From JBDTNQ01 sp039933635 (lineage in GTDB: Bacteria > Acidobacteriota > Vicinamibacteria > Vicinamibacterales > SCN-69-37): 50,144 nt of DNA. Each line of letters begins with the position of its first letter. Position 1 is the first letter of the stretch. The position numbers and the translations under genes are program-made. The notes beneath the pieces were generated by a model, which was not told the origin of the DNA, did not search any database, and saw nothing but the letters and a program-made list of their open reading frames with translations. Shown here piece by piece: positions 8,837-17,120 of this stretch. Location: contig JBDTNQ010000017.1 of assembly GCA_039933635.1 (NCBI GenBank), forward strand, positions 1 through 50,144, read 5' to 3'.

Positions 8837-10273
8837 TCAGGCTTCAGGCCACAGAACGATGCGCTCCTGGTGCGCAGGGGTTTTGACCGTCCAACCGAGC
8901 TCGCGTTCAATGCGGCTCTTCAGCGCGTCCATCGGATCCGGTTCGCCATGCACGAGGCACGTCAGCGATGGCGGCTGCGTGAAACCGTGCAGCCACCGCA
9001 TGATCTCGTTGGCATCGGCATGCGCGGACATGGAGTCGATGGCTTCGATCCGGGCGGCAACGGAGACTTCGTGTCCGTGGATCACCGTCATCCGCGCGCC
9101 CTCGAGCAACAGCCGGCCCCGGGTGCCCGCGGCCTGGTAGCCGGCGAACAAGACGGTGTTTCGTGCGTCCGGCAGGGCTCTCTCCAGGTGGTGCAGAACG
9201 CGGCCTCCCGTCGCCATGCCGCTCGACGAAATCACGATGGCCGGCTCACGGGATTCCTGCAACGCGCGCGATTCGGCGATCGTGCTGACCACCCGCAGTT
9301 GCCGCGTACAGAACGCGCACATCCGGCGTTCGGCCCGCAGCCGCGATTCATCGGACGTCCCCGCGGCAATCTCCGGGTCGAGCTCGTCGAGGCGTCCGCG
9401 ATAAATCTCCAGGACGTGGGTCGCCATGGGGCTGTCCACGTAGACCGGAAGCACTGGAATGCGCTGCTCGTCCTCGAGGCGTCCCACCCAGTACAACAGT
9501 TCCTCGACACGACCGAGGGCGAACGCCGGAATGATCAGCTTACCCCCGCGCTCCGCGGTGGTCGTGATGATCGACGCGAGCCGCGATCCGTTGTCGTCGA
9601 CCTCATGCGTCCGACTGCCATACGTGGATTCGACCAGGAGCACGTCGGCGTCGGCGACCGCCGTCGGATCGGGCAGCACGGGGCGCCCATAGCGGCCAAG
9701 GTCCCCTCCAAAGAGGATTGTCCTGCCACTCGAGTCCAGGTGCACCCGCGCGTAGCTCGATCCGAGCAGATGACCGGCGTTGATGAACGAGGCGCTGATG
9801 CCGGGTGCGACGGGCACGGGCCGTTCGTAGCCCACAGGCTGGAGGAGCGTCATGGCGCGTTCGGCATCACGCATGGTGAAGAGCGGCAGCGCGGGCTTGT
9901 GCTTCGTATAGCCCTTGCGATTCGCGCGCTCCGCGTCCTCTTCCTGAATGTGCGCGGCGTCGGCAAGCACGATGCGTGTGAGCTCGGCGGTGGCCGGCGT
10001 GCAAAACACGCGGCCGCGAAATCCCTGACTCACGAGTCGCGGAATGAATCCGCAGTGATCGAGGTGCGCGTGCGTCAGCACCACCGCGTCAATCGAGTCG
10101 GCGCGCACCGGCAGAGGCTGCCAGTTGCGCTCGCGCAAGGACTTGAGGCCCTGGAACAGGCCGGAGTCCACGAGGATCCGGTGTCCGTCCACCTGCAGCA
10201 GATGCTTCGATCCCGTGACCGTTCGCGCGGCGCCAAGGAACGTCAGCGACGTTCCCGTCTGGTCACTATGCAC
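8837..10273 (-). CDS. MBL-fold hydrolase with beta-CASP/RNA-specificity domain
   Basis: 478 residues. Metallo-beta-lactamase motif II is THAHLDH at residues 67-73; later metal ligands appear in INAGHLLGSS and GGDLGRYG. The beta-CASP part (about 215-380) and a C-terminal RMMBL segment with MSAHADANEI and CLVHGEPD complete the layout of bacterial CPSF73-like ribonucleases. Two metal ions and RNA cleavage are expected from the family. The start is GTG at 10273, and 8 nt overlap the end of the upstream PLP-enzyme gene, consistent with coupled translation. At 478 residues it is the short beta-CASP form rather than RNase J (about 550). Confidence 0.85.
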   Translation of the reverse strand: MHSDQTGTSLTFLGAARTVTGSKHLLQVDGHRILVDSGLFQGLKSLRERNWQPLPVRADSIDAVVLTHAHLDHCGFIPRLVSQGFRGRVFCTPATAELTRIVLADAAHIQEEDAERANRKGYTKHKPALPLFTMRDAERAMTLLQPVGYERPVPVAPGISASFINAGHLLGSSYARVHLDSSGRTILFGGDLGRYGRPVLPDPTAVADADVLLVESTYGSRTHEVDDNGSRLASIITTTAERGGKLIIPAFALGRVEELLYWVGRLEDEQRIPVLPVYVDSPMATHVLEIYRGRLDELDPEIAAGTSDESRLRAERRMCAFCTRQLRVVSTIAESRALQESREPAIVISSSGMATGGRVLHHLERALPDARNTVLFAGYQAAGTRGRLLLEGARMTVIHGHEVSVAARIEAIDSMSAHADANEIMRWLHGFTQPPSLTCLVHGEPDPMDALKSRIERELGWTVKTPAHQERIVLWPEA

Positions 10274-11246
10274 TCAATCCTCCGGTGTGCCAGAACAGCA
10301 CGGTCTGGTCCTTCGTGAAACGGCCGTCGCGCACGCGCGCGATGAGGCCAGCCATCGCCTTCGATTCGTAAACCGTGTCGAGCACGATGCCCTCGGTCCG
10401 GGCGACAATCGTCCGCGCGTCAGTCGATGCCGACGTCGGGACGCCGTATCCGTCGCCAATCTGACTGACGTCGACGTCAACGGGATGGCCGCCGCGCAGG
10501 GTCGCCGGCTTGCCGCCCAGCATGACGGCCATGCCATCGATGAGTTGTTCGACGCTCGTGACCAGAGTCGGCCCAGGTTCGTCGACACTCACGCCAATCA
10601 CCCGCGCGCCCAAACCCACGAGCGCACACCCCACGGTCAACCCCGCCTGGGTGCCGGCCGACGAGGATGCGTGGATGATGACGTCCGGTTTGACGGCGTC
10701 GGCACTCAGTTCGGCGACGCCGCGCGCCATCCCGGCCGCACCGAGCGGCGTGGACCCGCCGACCGGAATGATCATCGGGCGACGGCCCTGGCGCCCGGCG
10801 TGATCGGCGGCCTCCTGCATCGCCGCCTCGCGGCTGGACCGATCGGGCACGATGCGCACGTCCGCGCCAAAGAGATGGTCATATGCGAGGTTGCCGGTGG
10901 GTGGATCGCCCGGCGCACCGTTGAGCACGAGCACGACCTTCCACCCGAGCGCCGCACCGGTCGCGGCGGTGACGCGGGCATGGTTCGACTGGACCGCGCC
11001 GCAGGTGATGAGCGTGTCCACTCCGGTCCGCTTCGCTTCGCCAGCCAGTGTCTGCAGCTTTCGAACCTTGTTGCCACCGAGCGCGAATGACAACAGGTCA
11101 TCGCGCTTCATGAGCAGGCGCGGGCAATGCGGCCCCAGCGCGTGTTCGAGGCGGGTCAGGTGATCGACCGGTGTTCGGTGGGGTGCCAGAATCACCGAGG
11201 GCAGTGACATGAGGGTCGCCAGTGCGGTCGCCATCGAGGTGTCCAT
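10266..11246 (-). CDS. D-cysteine desulfhydrase / ACC deaminase family PLP enzyme
   Basis: 326 residues from the ATG at 11246, which has a GAGG element 5 nt upstream; an upstream in-frame extension to 11342 would read into the divergent gene and is rejected. The PLP-binding lysine lies in GGNKVRKLQ (K60), preceded by MKRDDLLSFALGGN as in D-cysteine desulfhydrase and 1-aminocyclopropane-1-carboxylate deaminase. SNHARV (catalytic Ser-Asn-His) and the glycine-rich SSSAGTQAGL phosphate loop follow. Family members convert D-cysteine to pyruvate, sulfide and ammonia or deaminate ACC; sequence inspection does not separate these. It is first in the five-gene operon running to 4744. Confidence 0.8.
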   Translation of the reverse strand: MDTSMATALATLMSLPSVILAPHRTPVDHLTRLEHALGPHCPRLLMKRDDLLSFALGGNKVRKLQTLAGEAKRTGVDTLITCGAVQSNHARVTAATGAALGWKVVLVLNGAPGDPPTGNLAYDHLFGADVRIVPDRSSREAAMQEAADHAGRQGRRPMIIPVGGSTPLGAAGMARGVAELSADAVKPDVIIHASSSAGTQAGLTVGCALVGLGARVIGVSVDEPGPTLVTSVEQLIDGMAVMLGGKPATLRGGHPVDVDVSQIGDGYGVPTSASTDARTIVARTEGIVLDTVYESKAMAGLIARVRDGRFTKDQTVLFWHTGGLSA

Positions 11247-11264
11247 GTTACCCTCGCGCCCGTC

Positions 11265-11272
11265 GCTATACT
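11265..11272. promoter_or_regulatory. Symmetric -10 octamer GCTATACT in a 32-bp divergent gap
   Basis: Plus strand TATACT (11267-11272) ends 6 nt before the ATG at 11279. Minus strand TATAGC (11270-11265) ends 18 nt before the ATG at 11246. The whole gap is 32 bp, so both promoters must overlap here and any -35 lies inside the opposite gene. Confidence 0.5.
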
Positions 11273-11278
11273 TCCCTG

Positions 11279-12121
11279 ATGTCAGCGCTCGTGAAGGCCC
11301 TTCGTGAAGGTCCCGGCGTGTCGGTGGAGCTACGGCCGCCACGTGCGGAGCTGGATGCGGCGGCGGGGCGTGATGCGTGGATCGACACGCACCATGCGGT
11401 GCGCGGCTTGGTGCGCGACCGCACGTTTGTGTTCCTGACCGACAGCGCCGTCGGCGCGCGTGAGGAGCACAACCTGCGTCATCTGGTGATCAATCTGGGC
11501 ACCGACGTGCCGCGCGATCACGTGGTGCCATTTCTCACGACAAAGCACTCCCTCGAGTTCTGCCTCGCGTACGCCGAAAAGGCGTGGCACGAAGGATTTC
11601 GATCGCTCGTCGTGCTCGGTGGCGATCGCAGCGTTGGCGCACCGCGCTGCGTGAACCACGCGTGGGAACTCCGCCGGGCGATTGCCCGGCACGTGCCGGA
11701 ACTCTCGCTCGGCGGCTGGGCCAATCCGCACGCACGCGCGGCGTCGCAAGTGGGATACCTCGTGGATGGGACATTTCACGGCGAGTATTTCCTGACGCAG
11801 GTCGTCTCCCACCACGACATGCCGGCCGTCGAGGCGTTCCACGCGGAGTACGCGCGCCGCAACGTGACGCTGCCGGGCATCTTCGGCGTGTTCTACTACC
11901 GGAGCGCCAACCCGCAGACGCTGAAGATCCTGAAGCAGTTCCTTCCCGTACCGGCTGAAGGTCTCGTGAAGGAATTTGGCGAGGGCGCGTCCGCCGATGA
12001 AGTCTGCGCTCGGACAATCCGTGCGCTCCGGGCCTCGGGCGTCACGCAGATGTACGTCTCGAACCTTCCCGTGAAGACGGCACGGCGCACCCTGGAGAAG
12101 ATTCTGGCGCTGGCGACGTAG
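11279..12121 (+). CDS. Methylenetetrahydrofolate reductase-like protein
   Basis: 280 residues from the ATG at 11279; an in-frame extension back to 11222 is rejected because a TATACT element lies just before this ATG. The layout follows the MTHFR TIM barrel: LVVLGGDRSVGAP where MTHFR has its (R)GD strand, LSLGGWANPH where MTHFR has GYPEGHP, GEYFLTQVVS where MTHFR has FITQ, and LPGIFGVFYY where MTHFR has PGIMPI. The flavin enzyme reduces 5,10-methylene-THF for methionine synthesis. Several hallmark residues differ (for example PEGHP to ANPHA), so the substrate may differ. It is divergent from the PLP enzyme of sulfur amino acid type. Confidence 0.65.
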   Translation: MSALVKALREGPGVSVELRPPRAELDAAAGRDAWIDTHHAVRGLVRDRTFVFLTDSAVGAREEHNLRHLVINLGTDVPRDHVVPFLTTKHSLEFCLAYAEKAWHEGFRSLVVLGGDRSVGAPRCVNHAWELRRAIARHVPELSLGGWANPHARAASQVGYLVDGTFHGEYFLTQVVSHHDMPAVEAFHAEYARRNVTLPGIFGVFYYRSANPQTLKILKQFLPVPAEGLVKEFGEGASADEVCARTIRALRASGVTQMYVSNLPVKTARRTLEKILALAT

Positions 12122-12155
12122 CCGCCCCTTCGCGCTCTGATGACCTTCTTGACGC

Positions 12156-12806
12156 TCAGCTTGTCAGGGTCTTGTCCAAATCGCCGTCCCAGGTTCCCCA
12201 GAATACGAACTCGCGGATCGGTCGGCGCTGACGCGGCTGGAGCTCGGCATTGCGATGAGTCTCGACCTCGAGGCGCTCGGGATCGCCTACCCGGCCGATG
12301 GCAATGACGACGGTGGGTTCGAAGAGGGTCGGCATGCCGCTCGCGGTGCGCACGCGCTCGGGGTCGAAGCCCACCATCTGTCGCGTCGCCAGCCCGTCGG
12401 CCGTCGCCTGCAGCGACAGAAACCCGACAGCCTGACCGGCGTCGTACCACGCCGCGGTATTCGGCGCGCCGTTGCGCTCGAACGTGAGCCGGACCGCGGT
12501 CAGTACCAGTGCGGCGGCGTGCTTGGCCCACGCCTGATTCTTCGGGTTCAGCGCATCCAGCATCGCCGCAAACGCCTCCGGCGTGCGTCGCGCCGACGCC
12601 ACCACGAAGCGCCACGGCTGCTCATTGGCCGACGACGGCGCCCAACGCGCGGCCTCGAACAGGCGGTGCAGTTCGGCATCGCTCACGTCACCGGCCGCGT
12701 CGAAAGCGCGCGGGCTCCAGCGGTGACGAATGACGTCAAGAATTTCGTGGTCGGCGCTGGCGATCTTCGGATGGTCCGGGTCACTCATGGCTGGCTCATC
12801 GGACAC
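12156..12806 (-). CDS. Nitroreductase family protein
   Basis: 216 residues. The N-terminal half has the nitroreductase FMN-binding pattern (RHRWSPRAFD, then ARWAPSSANEQPWRFVVA at about residues 52-69). The middle has AGQAVGFLSLQATADGLATRQMVGF, typical of the dimer interface helix. Members are FMN-dependent NAD(P)H oxidoreductases with broad substrates. The GTG at 12806 follows the SDR stop by 3 nt; an ATG seven codons in (12788) is an alternative start. It is last in a minus-strand cluster with the SDR and DoxX genes, consistent with a redox role. Confidence 0.85.
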   Translation of the reverse strand: MSDEPAMSDPDHPKIASADHEILDVIRHRWSPRAFDAAGDVSDAELHRLFEAARWAPSSANEQPWRFVVASARRTPEAFAAMLDALNPKNQAWAKHAAALVLTAVRLTFERNGAPNTAAWYDAGQAVGFLSLQATADGLATRQMVGFDPERVRTASGMPTLFEPTVVIAIGRVGDPERLEVETHRNAELQPRQRRPIREFVFWGTWDGDLDKTLTS

Positions 12807-12809
12807 CCG

Positions 12810-13550
12810 TCACGCCAGGTGACGGCCGCCGTCCACACGAATCGTCTCTCCGGTCATGAAATCGGCATCGACGAGCGCGAGCACAGTCTTCGCGATCTCA
12901 CCGGGACCGCCCCACTGGCCGAGCGGTGTCGCACGCGCGACGGCCTCGCTCTCCTCGTCGGTCGTCCCGGGCGGCGCGAGAATCGGGCCCGGGGCAATCG
13001 CGTTCACCAGGATGTGGTCGGACGCGAGCTCCAGCGCGAGTGCTTCAGTCAGCGCCTTCACACCGGCTTTCGCGACGTAGTACGCCACGTACCCCTTGTA
13101 GCGCGGACGACCGCTGGCCGCAATCCAGTCGCAGAAGTTGATGATGCGCCCGCCCCCCCCACGCCGTAGCAGCGACACGGCCGCATGCGACACGTTGAAC
13201 GTGCCGGTCAGATCCACGGCCAGTTGCCGTTGCCAGTGCTCCACCGTCATCGCGTCGAACGGCACCGACTGGTACATCGACGCCATGTTGATCAGCACGT
13301 CGAGGCGGCCGAACGCGCGGTCCACGTCCGCAATCATGGCGGTCGCCGACGCGGCATCCGACACGTCGGCGTGCACGGCCACGGCGCGCCGTCCGGTCGC
13401 CGCGACGGCCGCCACAATGGCGTCGGCATCCGACGATGAGGATCGGTACGTCACGGCCACGTCCGCGCCGCGCTCCGCTACCGCCGTGGCAATCGCGGCG
13501 CCCATCCGGCGGCCGCCCGTCAACAGCACCACCCGAGACGTGAGATCCAT
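12810..13550 (-). CDS. SDR oxidoreductase, pteridine reductase (PTR1/FolM)-like
   Basis: 246 residues, Rossmann fold. The cofactor loop is LTGGRRMG (10-17), one residue shorter than the standard TGxxxGxG and with Arg near the glycine as in NADPH-using pteridine reductases. The catalytic motif is Y157-x3-K161 (YYVAK). At the position of the usual catalytic Ser there is Asp (NFCD, D141), as in PTR1 and FolM, which use Asp-Tyr-Lys. The TYRSS stretch after beta-2 also resembles PTR1. Reduction of dihydrofolate or dihydropterin is therefore plausible, but a generic SDR cannot be excluded. It starts 50 nt after the DoxX gene and is followed by the nitroreductase 3 nt later. Confidence 0.75.
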   Translation of the reverse strand: MDLTSRVVLLTGGRRMGAAIATAVAERGADVAVTYRSSSSDADAIVAAVAATGRRAVAVHADVSDAASATAMIADVDRAFGRLDVLINMASMYQSVPFDAMTVEHWQRQLAVDLTGTFNVSHAAVSLLRRGGGGRIINFCDWIAASGRPRYKGYVAYYVAKAGVKALTEALALELASDHILVNAIAPGPILAPPGTTDEESEAVARATPLGQWGGPGEIAKTVLALVDADFMTGETIRVDGGRHLA

Positions 13551-13555
13551 GTTTA

Positions 13556-13588
13556 CAGGCTACAGGCTTCAGGCCGGATGCGACAGGC
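13556..13588. repeat. CAGGC heptad repeat in the DoxX-SDR gap
   Basis: CAGGC starts at 13556, 13563, 13570 and 13584, in 7-nt phase, with one degenerate unit between the last two. A two-unit version (8838 and 8845) covers the stop codon of the beta-CASP gene. No transcription function is evident. Confidence 0.5.
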
Positions 13589-13600
13589 CAGAGGTGGTGG

Positions 13601-14104
13601 CTAGCTGCGATCGCGGACGCGGGCACGGGCGGCGGCGCGGGACGCCGCCGAGTTGGCGCGGCTCCCATCGATCGACCAGTCTCCGGCGCCTCCCAGCAAC
13701 AGGCACGCCAGCACACCGACGAAGAGCACCGCGTACTCCATTCCGTTGCCGCGTGTCGGATCGTTGATGGAGTTGAGGAAGAAACCCCATCGGCCGGAGT
13801 CCTTCCAGATCTGGAGGCACTCGAGCACAAGCAGCGCACCCGCCATCAATCGCGTGAAGTACCCGATGGCGATCAGGAGGCCCCCCGCGAGCCGGAGGAC
13901 GCCAGCGGTCACGGCAAAGGCCATCGCGGGAGTCAGACCAAGCGAGCCGAAATACGCAGCCGTTTGAGTCAAGCCACCAGGCCCCGCACCTTCCTGCGCG
14001 AAGGTCCCGAACAGGATGTGGCTGCCGTGCATCACGAGAATCGTCGCAAGCACGAATCGGAGCAGCAGCAGACCAGGCCCGAGCATCGCGAAGGATTCTG
14101 CCAC
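13601..14104 (-). CDS. DoxX family membrane protein
   Basis: 167 residues with four hydrophobic segments (about 8-25, 55-72, 80-97 and 125-142), the usual DoxX/DoxD-like topology. The conserved LLRxxLAxILVMHGSHIL start and the third segment RLAGGLLIAIGYFTRLMAGAL fit the family. Members are small integral membrane proteins; some are subunits of quinone-linked oxidoreductases, most are uncharacterised. A basic Arg/Ala tail (about 148-167) is probably cytoplasmic. The start is GTG at 14104; an internal ATG at 14086 would remove six residues. The gene follows the beta-barrel gene after 42 nt. Confidence 0.75.
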   Translation of the reverse strand: MAESFAMLGPGLLLLRFVLATILVMHGSHILFGTFAQEGAGPGGLTQTAAYFGSLGLTPAMAFAVTAGVLRLAGGLLIAIGYFTRLMAGALLVLECLQIWKDSGRWGFFLNSINDPTRGNGMEYAVLFVGVLACLLLGGAGDWSIDGSRANSAASRAAARARVRDRS

Positions 14105-14146
14105 CTTTCCGGCCCGCGGACAGGGGTGATTCGCGCCAGTTTCTGT

Positions 14147-14749
14147 TTAGAAATAGAACGCCATCCCGCTCGTGATCATCGACCCTGTGTGGGACAGCTG
14201 CACCTTGTCGCTCACGAGAGGAATATTGATCGGGTCGGCGCCGGGATCGGGCGTGCCGAACTTCACGAAGCGGTAGCGGTAGTCGAGGAAGAACGCGGTG
14301 TGACGGCTCAGGAACACCTCGGCGCCAAAACCGACGTGCGCACCAGTCTTGCGTTCCATGACCGAGGTCGATGTCAGGCCCACCGGGCCGTCGAGGTAGT
14401 CGGTCGTCTGCTGGTACAGCCCGTATCCGGCGAGAAGATACGGCGAAAACGTGGAGCGCGCCGGGAAGAGCAGGAGCGACCCCTGAAGTGGGCGCTCACG
14501 GAGCCGGGTCAAGCCGTCGTCGCTCAACTGGCTGCGATAGTCCATCGCCACTTCGAAGACGACGTGCTTCGAGGACGACATGCGCATCGTGCCACCGAAG
14601 AACCGCGTGGATGGCGTCGCCGAGGGGACGTCACCCCGCACGAAGCTCATGCGGGGTCCAATCCCGAAGCCCTGGGCAGCAGCGGGTCTGGACCAGATAA
14701 GAGCCGAGGCGGCGAACAGCGCGAACGCGAGGGCACGACGACATGACAT
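14147..14749 (-). CDS. Outer-membrane beta-barrel protein
   Basis: 200 residues. Residues 1-25 form a signal peptide ending RPAAAQG. The mature part alternates polar and hydrophobic residues in about eight strands and ends with the aromatic terminus GMAFYF, the C-terminal phenylalanine recognised by the BAM complex. Segments such as YLLAGYGLYQQ and FFLDYRYRFV are typical strands. Size and pattern match the eight-stranded OmpA/OmpW-like barrels listed as outer membrane beta-barrel proteins. Upstream of the ATG is a purine-rich GGGAGGGGGAT Shine-Dalgarno. It is divergent from the aminotransferase gene at 14853. Confidence 0.75.
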   Translation of the reverse strand: MSCRRALAFALFAASALIWSRPAAAQGFGIGPRMSFVRGDVPSATPSTRFFGGTMRMSSSKHVVFEVAMDYRSQLSDDGLTRLRERPLQGSLLLFPARSTFSPYLLAGYGLYQQTTDYLDGPVGLTSTSVMERKTGAHVGFGAEVFLSRHTAFFLDYRYRFVKFGTPDPGADPINIPLVSDKVQLSHTGSMITSGMAFYF

Positions 14750-14837
14750 AAGCAGATCCCCCTCCCTTTATCGGTCCAGATCTGGATTCCTGCAGCTGCA
14801 CACGTCTGCTCGCCGGCACGACCCCGCCGCGGCGATC

Positions 14838-14846
14838 TACGATAAT
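14838..14846 (+). promoter_or_regulatory. -10 element TACGAT (overlapping GATAAT)
   Basis: TACGAT (14838-14843) ends 9 nt before the ATG at 14853; the overlapping GATAAT (14841-14846) ends 6 nt before it. There is no Shine-Dalgarno. Either supports the ATG at 14853 over longer in-frame starts. Confidence 0.45.
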
Positions 14847-14852
14847 GATTCC

Positions 14853-16061
14853 ATGCCGGCCAGCACCTCGATCCACGTGTCCGCCCGTGTAAATGCCTTC
14901 AGTTACGCGATTCGCAACATCGTCGCGGAGGCGAAGAAGGTCGAAGCGGCGGGACGCGCGGTGCGGTACCTGAACATCGGCGATCCCATCCAGTTCGGCT
15001 TCAAGACGCCGCCGCACCTGATTGAAGCGGTCGAGCGGGCGATGCGCGATGGGCAGAACGGGTATGTGCCCTCGGCAGGCATCGAACCGGCGCGCGTGGC
15101 TGTGGCGGAGGAGTATGCCCGTCGCGGCATGGCGGTCCCGGCCGATCGCGTCGTCGTCACACAGGGGACGTCGGAAGGCATCGAGCTCGCCTTGAGCGTC
15201 CTCGCCGACCCGGGCGACGAAGTGCTCGTGCCAACGCCCACCTACCCGCTCTACACCGCCGTACTGGCGAAGATCGGTGCCCGCGCCGTGTACTACCGGA
15301 CCGATCCGGCGCGCGGATGGCAGCCGGATCTCGACGACATCCGCCGCCGCACCACATCTGCGACCCGCGCGATGGTCGTCATCGATCCGAACAACCCGAC
15401 GGGCGCGGTGTACCCCGAAGCGACGCGGCGCGCACTGATCGACTTCGCGGATCGCGCCGGGCTGACGATCCTGGCCGACGAGGTGTACGGCGACGTCGCC
15501 TTCGATGGCCCCGCGCCCCTCCTGGGCTCACTCGCGCCGCAGGCGCCAATCATCTCGTTCTCGTCCTTGTCGAAGGCCTACCTCGCGCCGGGCTGGCGAA
15601 CCGGCTGGCTCGTCGTCAGCGATTGCCGGCGGCTCGACGATGTGCTGGCGGGGGTGCGGAAGATGGCGGACGGCCGACTGTGCAGTCCGGGGCCCATGCA
15701 GTACGCGATCGCCCCGGCCTTGAACGGCGACCGATCGCACCAGGCGCAGTTCGCGCGTGCACTCCACGAGCGTGCGCAACTCACCACCACGCGCCTCACC
15801 GCCATCCCAGGCGTGAGCTGCGTGATGCCGCGGGCTGCGTTTTACGCGATGCCGAAGGTGGATCTGCCGTCGGGCAAGACCGATCAGGACTACGTCCTCG
15901 AACTCCTCCGTGCCACCGGCATTCTGTGCGTCTATGGATCGGGCTTCGGCATGCCTACCGATGAGGGATACTTCCGCATCGTGTTCCTCGCGTCCCCCGG
16001 CGAGCTCAACGGCATCTACGACGACATGGCAACCTTCACGCGCGGATTCCTCGGCCGGTGA
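14853..16061 (+). CDS. Class I/II pyridoxal-phosphate aminotransferase
   Basis: 402 residues, starting at the ATG preceded by a -10 element; the frame is open further upstream but only by reading through the divergent barrel gene. The PLP lysine is K241 in SFSSLSKAYLAPGWR, followed by RTGWLV. NPNNPTGAVY (about 177-186) and DEVYGDVAF (about 209-217) are the standard cofactor segments. The sequence resembles alanine-type aminotransferases (AlaA/AlaC group), which exchange amino groups between glutamate and pyruvate; exact substrate is inferred. The TGA stop overlaps the GTG of the following permease gene (GTGA, 16058-16061). Confidence 0.85.
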   Translation: MPASTSIHVSARVNAFSYAIRNIVAEAKKVEAAGRAVRYLNIGDPIQFGFKTPPHLIEAVERAMRDGQNGYVPSAGIEPARVAVAEEYARRGMAVPADRVVVTQGTSEGIELALSVLADPGDEVLVPTPTYPLYTAVLAKIGARAVYYRTDPARGWQPDLDDIRRRTTSATRAMVVIDPNNPTGAVYPEATRRALIDFADRAGLTILADEVYGDVAFDGPAPLLGSLAPQAPIISFSSLSKAYLAPGWRTGWLVVSDCRRLDDVLAGVRKMADGRLCSPGPMQYAIAPALNGDRSHQAQFARALHERAQLTTTRLTAIPGVSCVMPRAAFYAMPKVDLPSGKTDQDYVLELLRATGILCVYGSGFGMPTDEGYFRIVFLASPGELNGIYDDMATFTRGFLGR

Positions 16062-17095
16062 CAGGCAAACGCCAGGATCCCCGCGGGCTGATTGCCTACG
16101 CGATCACAGCCTCGCTGGCCGGGATCGTCGGTCTTTATGCCGCCTATCTTCTGAGGGACATCCTTCTCCTCCTCTACGTCGCGGGCCTTCTGGCCATTGG
16201 CATCAGCCCGTCCGTTCGGTGGATCGAACGGCGGTCCGAAGGACGCCGCCTCCCGAGGTGGATCGCGATCCTGTTCATCTACCTGGGCCTGTTGGGCGTT
16301 GCGGCCATCACGTTGATGCTCGTCGTGCCACCGCTCGTGACCCAGGCGACCGACCTGTGGACGAACCTTCCGGCCTATGCAGACAGCGTCCAGAAGAAGC
16401 TGCTCCAGTACCGCCTGATCACGCACACCTACTCGTGGAGCGAGATTCTGCGGCAGGCGCCCAACCCGGGAATTGCGCTCGTGGGCGTGCTCGGCGCGTT
16501 GCAGGGCATCCTCGGCGCACTCGGAGCCCTCATCACCGTTCTGGTCCTTCCGTACTACCTGCTGCTCGAAGCCCCCGCACTGCAAGTGACCTTCGTGAAG
16601 TTCTTCGCGCGGGAACACCGCCCCTTGCTCGCCCGGGTGATCCACAACGTCACCAACAAGGTGAGCGCCTGGCTGAGCGGCCAGTTGATTCTCTCGGTCA
16701 TCATCGGCACGACGGCGGCGCTGGGTCTGTGGCTGCTGGGCGTGCCCTACTTCTACGTGCTGGCGCTCGTGGCAGGGATCGGCGAGTTGATTCCCGTCGT
16801 CGGACCGATTCTGGCGGCCATTCCCGCGATTCTTGTCGCGCTCACCGTGTCGCCGCAGACGGCCGCGTTCACGATCCTCTACTTCTCGGCGCAGCAGTTC
16901 ATCGAGAACCACTTCCTTGTGCCCCGGGTCATGGAGCGACAGGTCGGCGTCAGCCCCGTGACCGTCATTTCCGCACTGCTCATCGGTTCTGAACTGCTCG
17001 GCATCGTCGGCGCCCTGCTGGCCGTCCCCACTGCCGCCATCGTGCAGGTGCTGGTGCACGAGTGGTTGGATCGGGAGAGTCGAGACAGTCGCTAG
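16058..17095 (+). CDS. AI-2E family transporter
   Basis: 345 residues with paired N-terminal membrane segments (about 12-50), a third at about 70-90, a soluble helical stretch (about 95-190) and four to five C-terminal membrane segments. The region VAGIGELIPVVGPILAAIPA (about 238-258) and the FSAQQFIENHFLVPRVM stretch after it are hallmarks of the AI-2E exporter/PerM family. Family members include the E. coli autoinducer-2 exporter TqsA, but many carry out other transport, including sodium/proton antiport. The GTG start overlaps the aminotransferase stop by 4 nt, so the two are translationally coupled. It is convergent with the Tat-exported protein gene 25 nt away. Confidence 0.85.
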   Translation: MTGKRQDPRGLIAYAITASLAGIVGLYAAYLLRDILLLLYVAGLLAIGISPSVRWIERRSEGRRLPRWIAILFIYLGLLGVAAITLMLVVPPLVTQATDLWTNLPAYADSVQKKLLQYRLITHTYSWSEILRQAPNPGIALVGVLGALQGILGALGALITVLVLPYYLLLEAPALQVTFVKFFAREHRPLLARVIHNVTNKVSAWLSGQLILSVIIGTTAALGLWLLGVPYFYVLALVAGIGELIPVVGPILAAIPAILVALTVSPQTAAFTILYFSAQQFIENHFLVPRVMERQVGVSPVTVISALLIGSELLGIVGALLAVPTAAIVQVLVHEWLDRESRDSR

Positions 17096-17120
17096 GGATC
17101 CCCGCAGCGCGAGTGGCTGT

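Noticed and set aside
8870..10318. 482-residue plus-strand frame
   Set aside because: Antisense to the beta-CASP nuclease with a full set of metal motifs.
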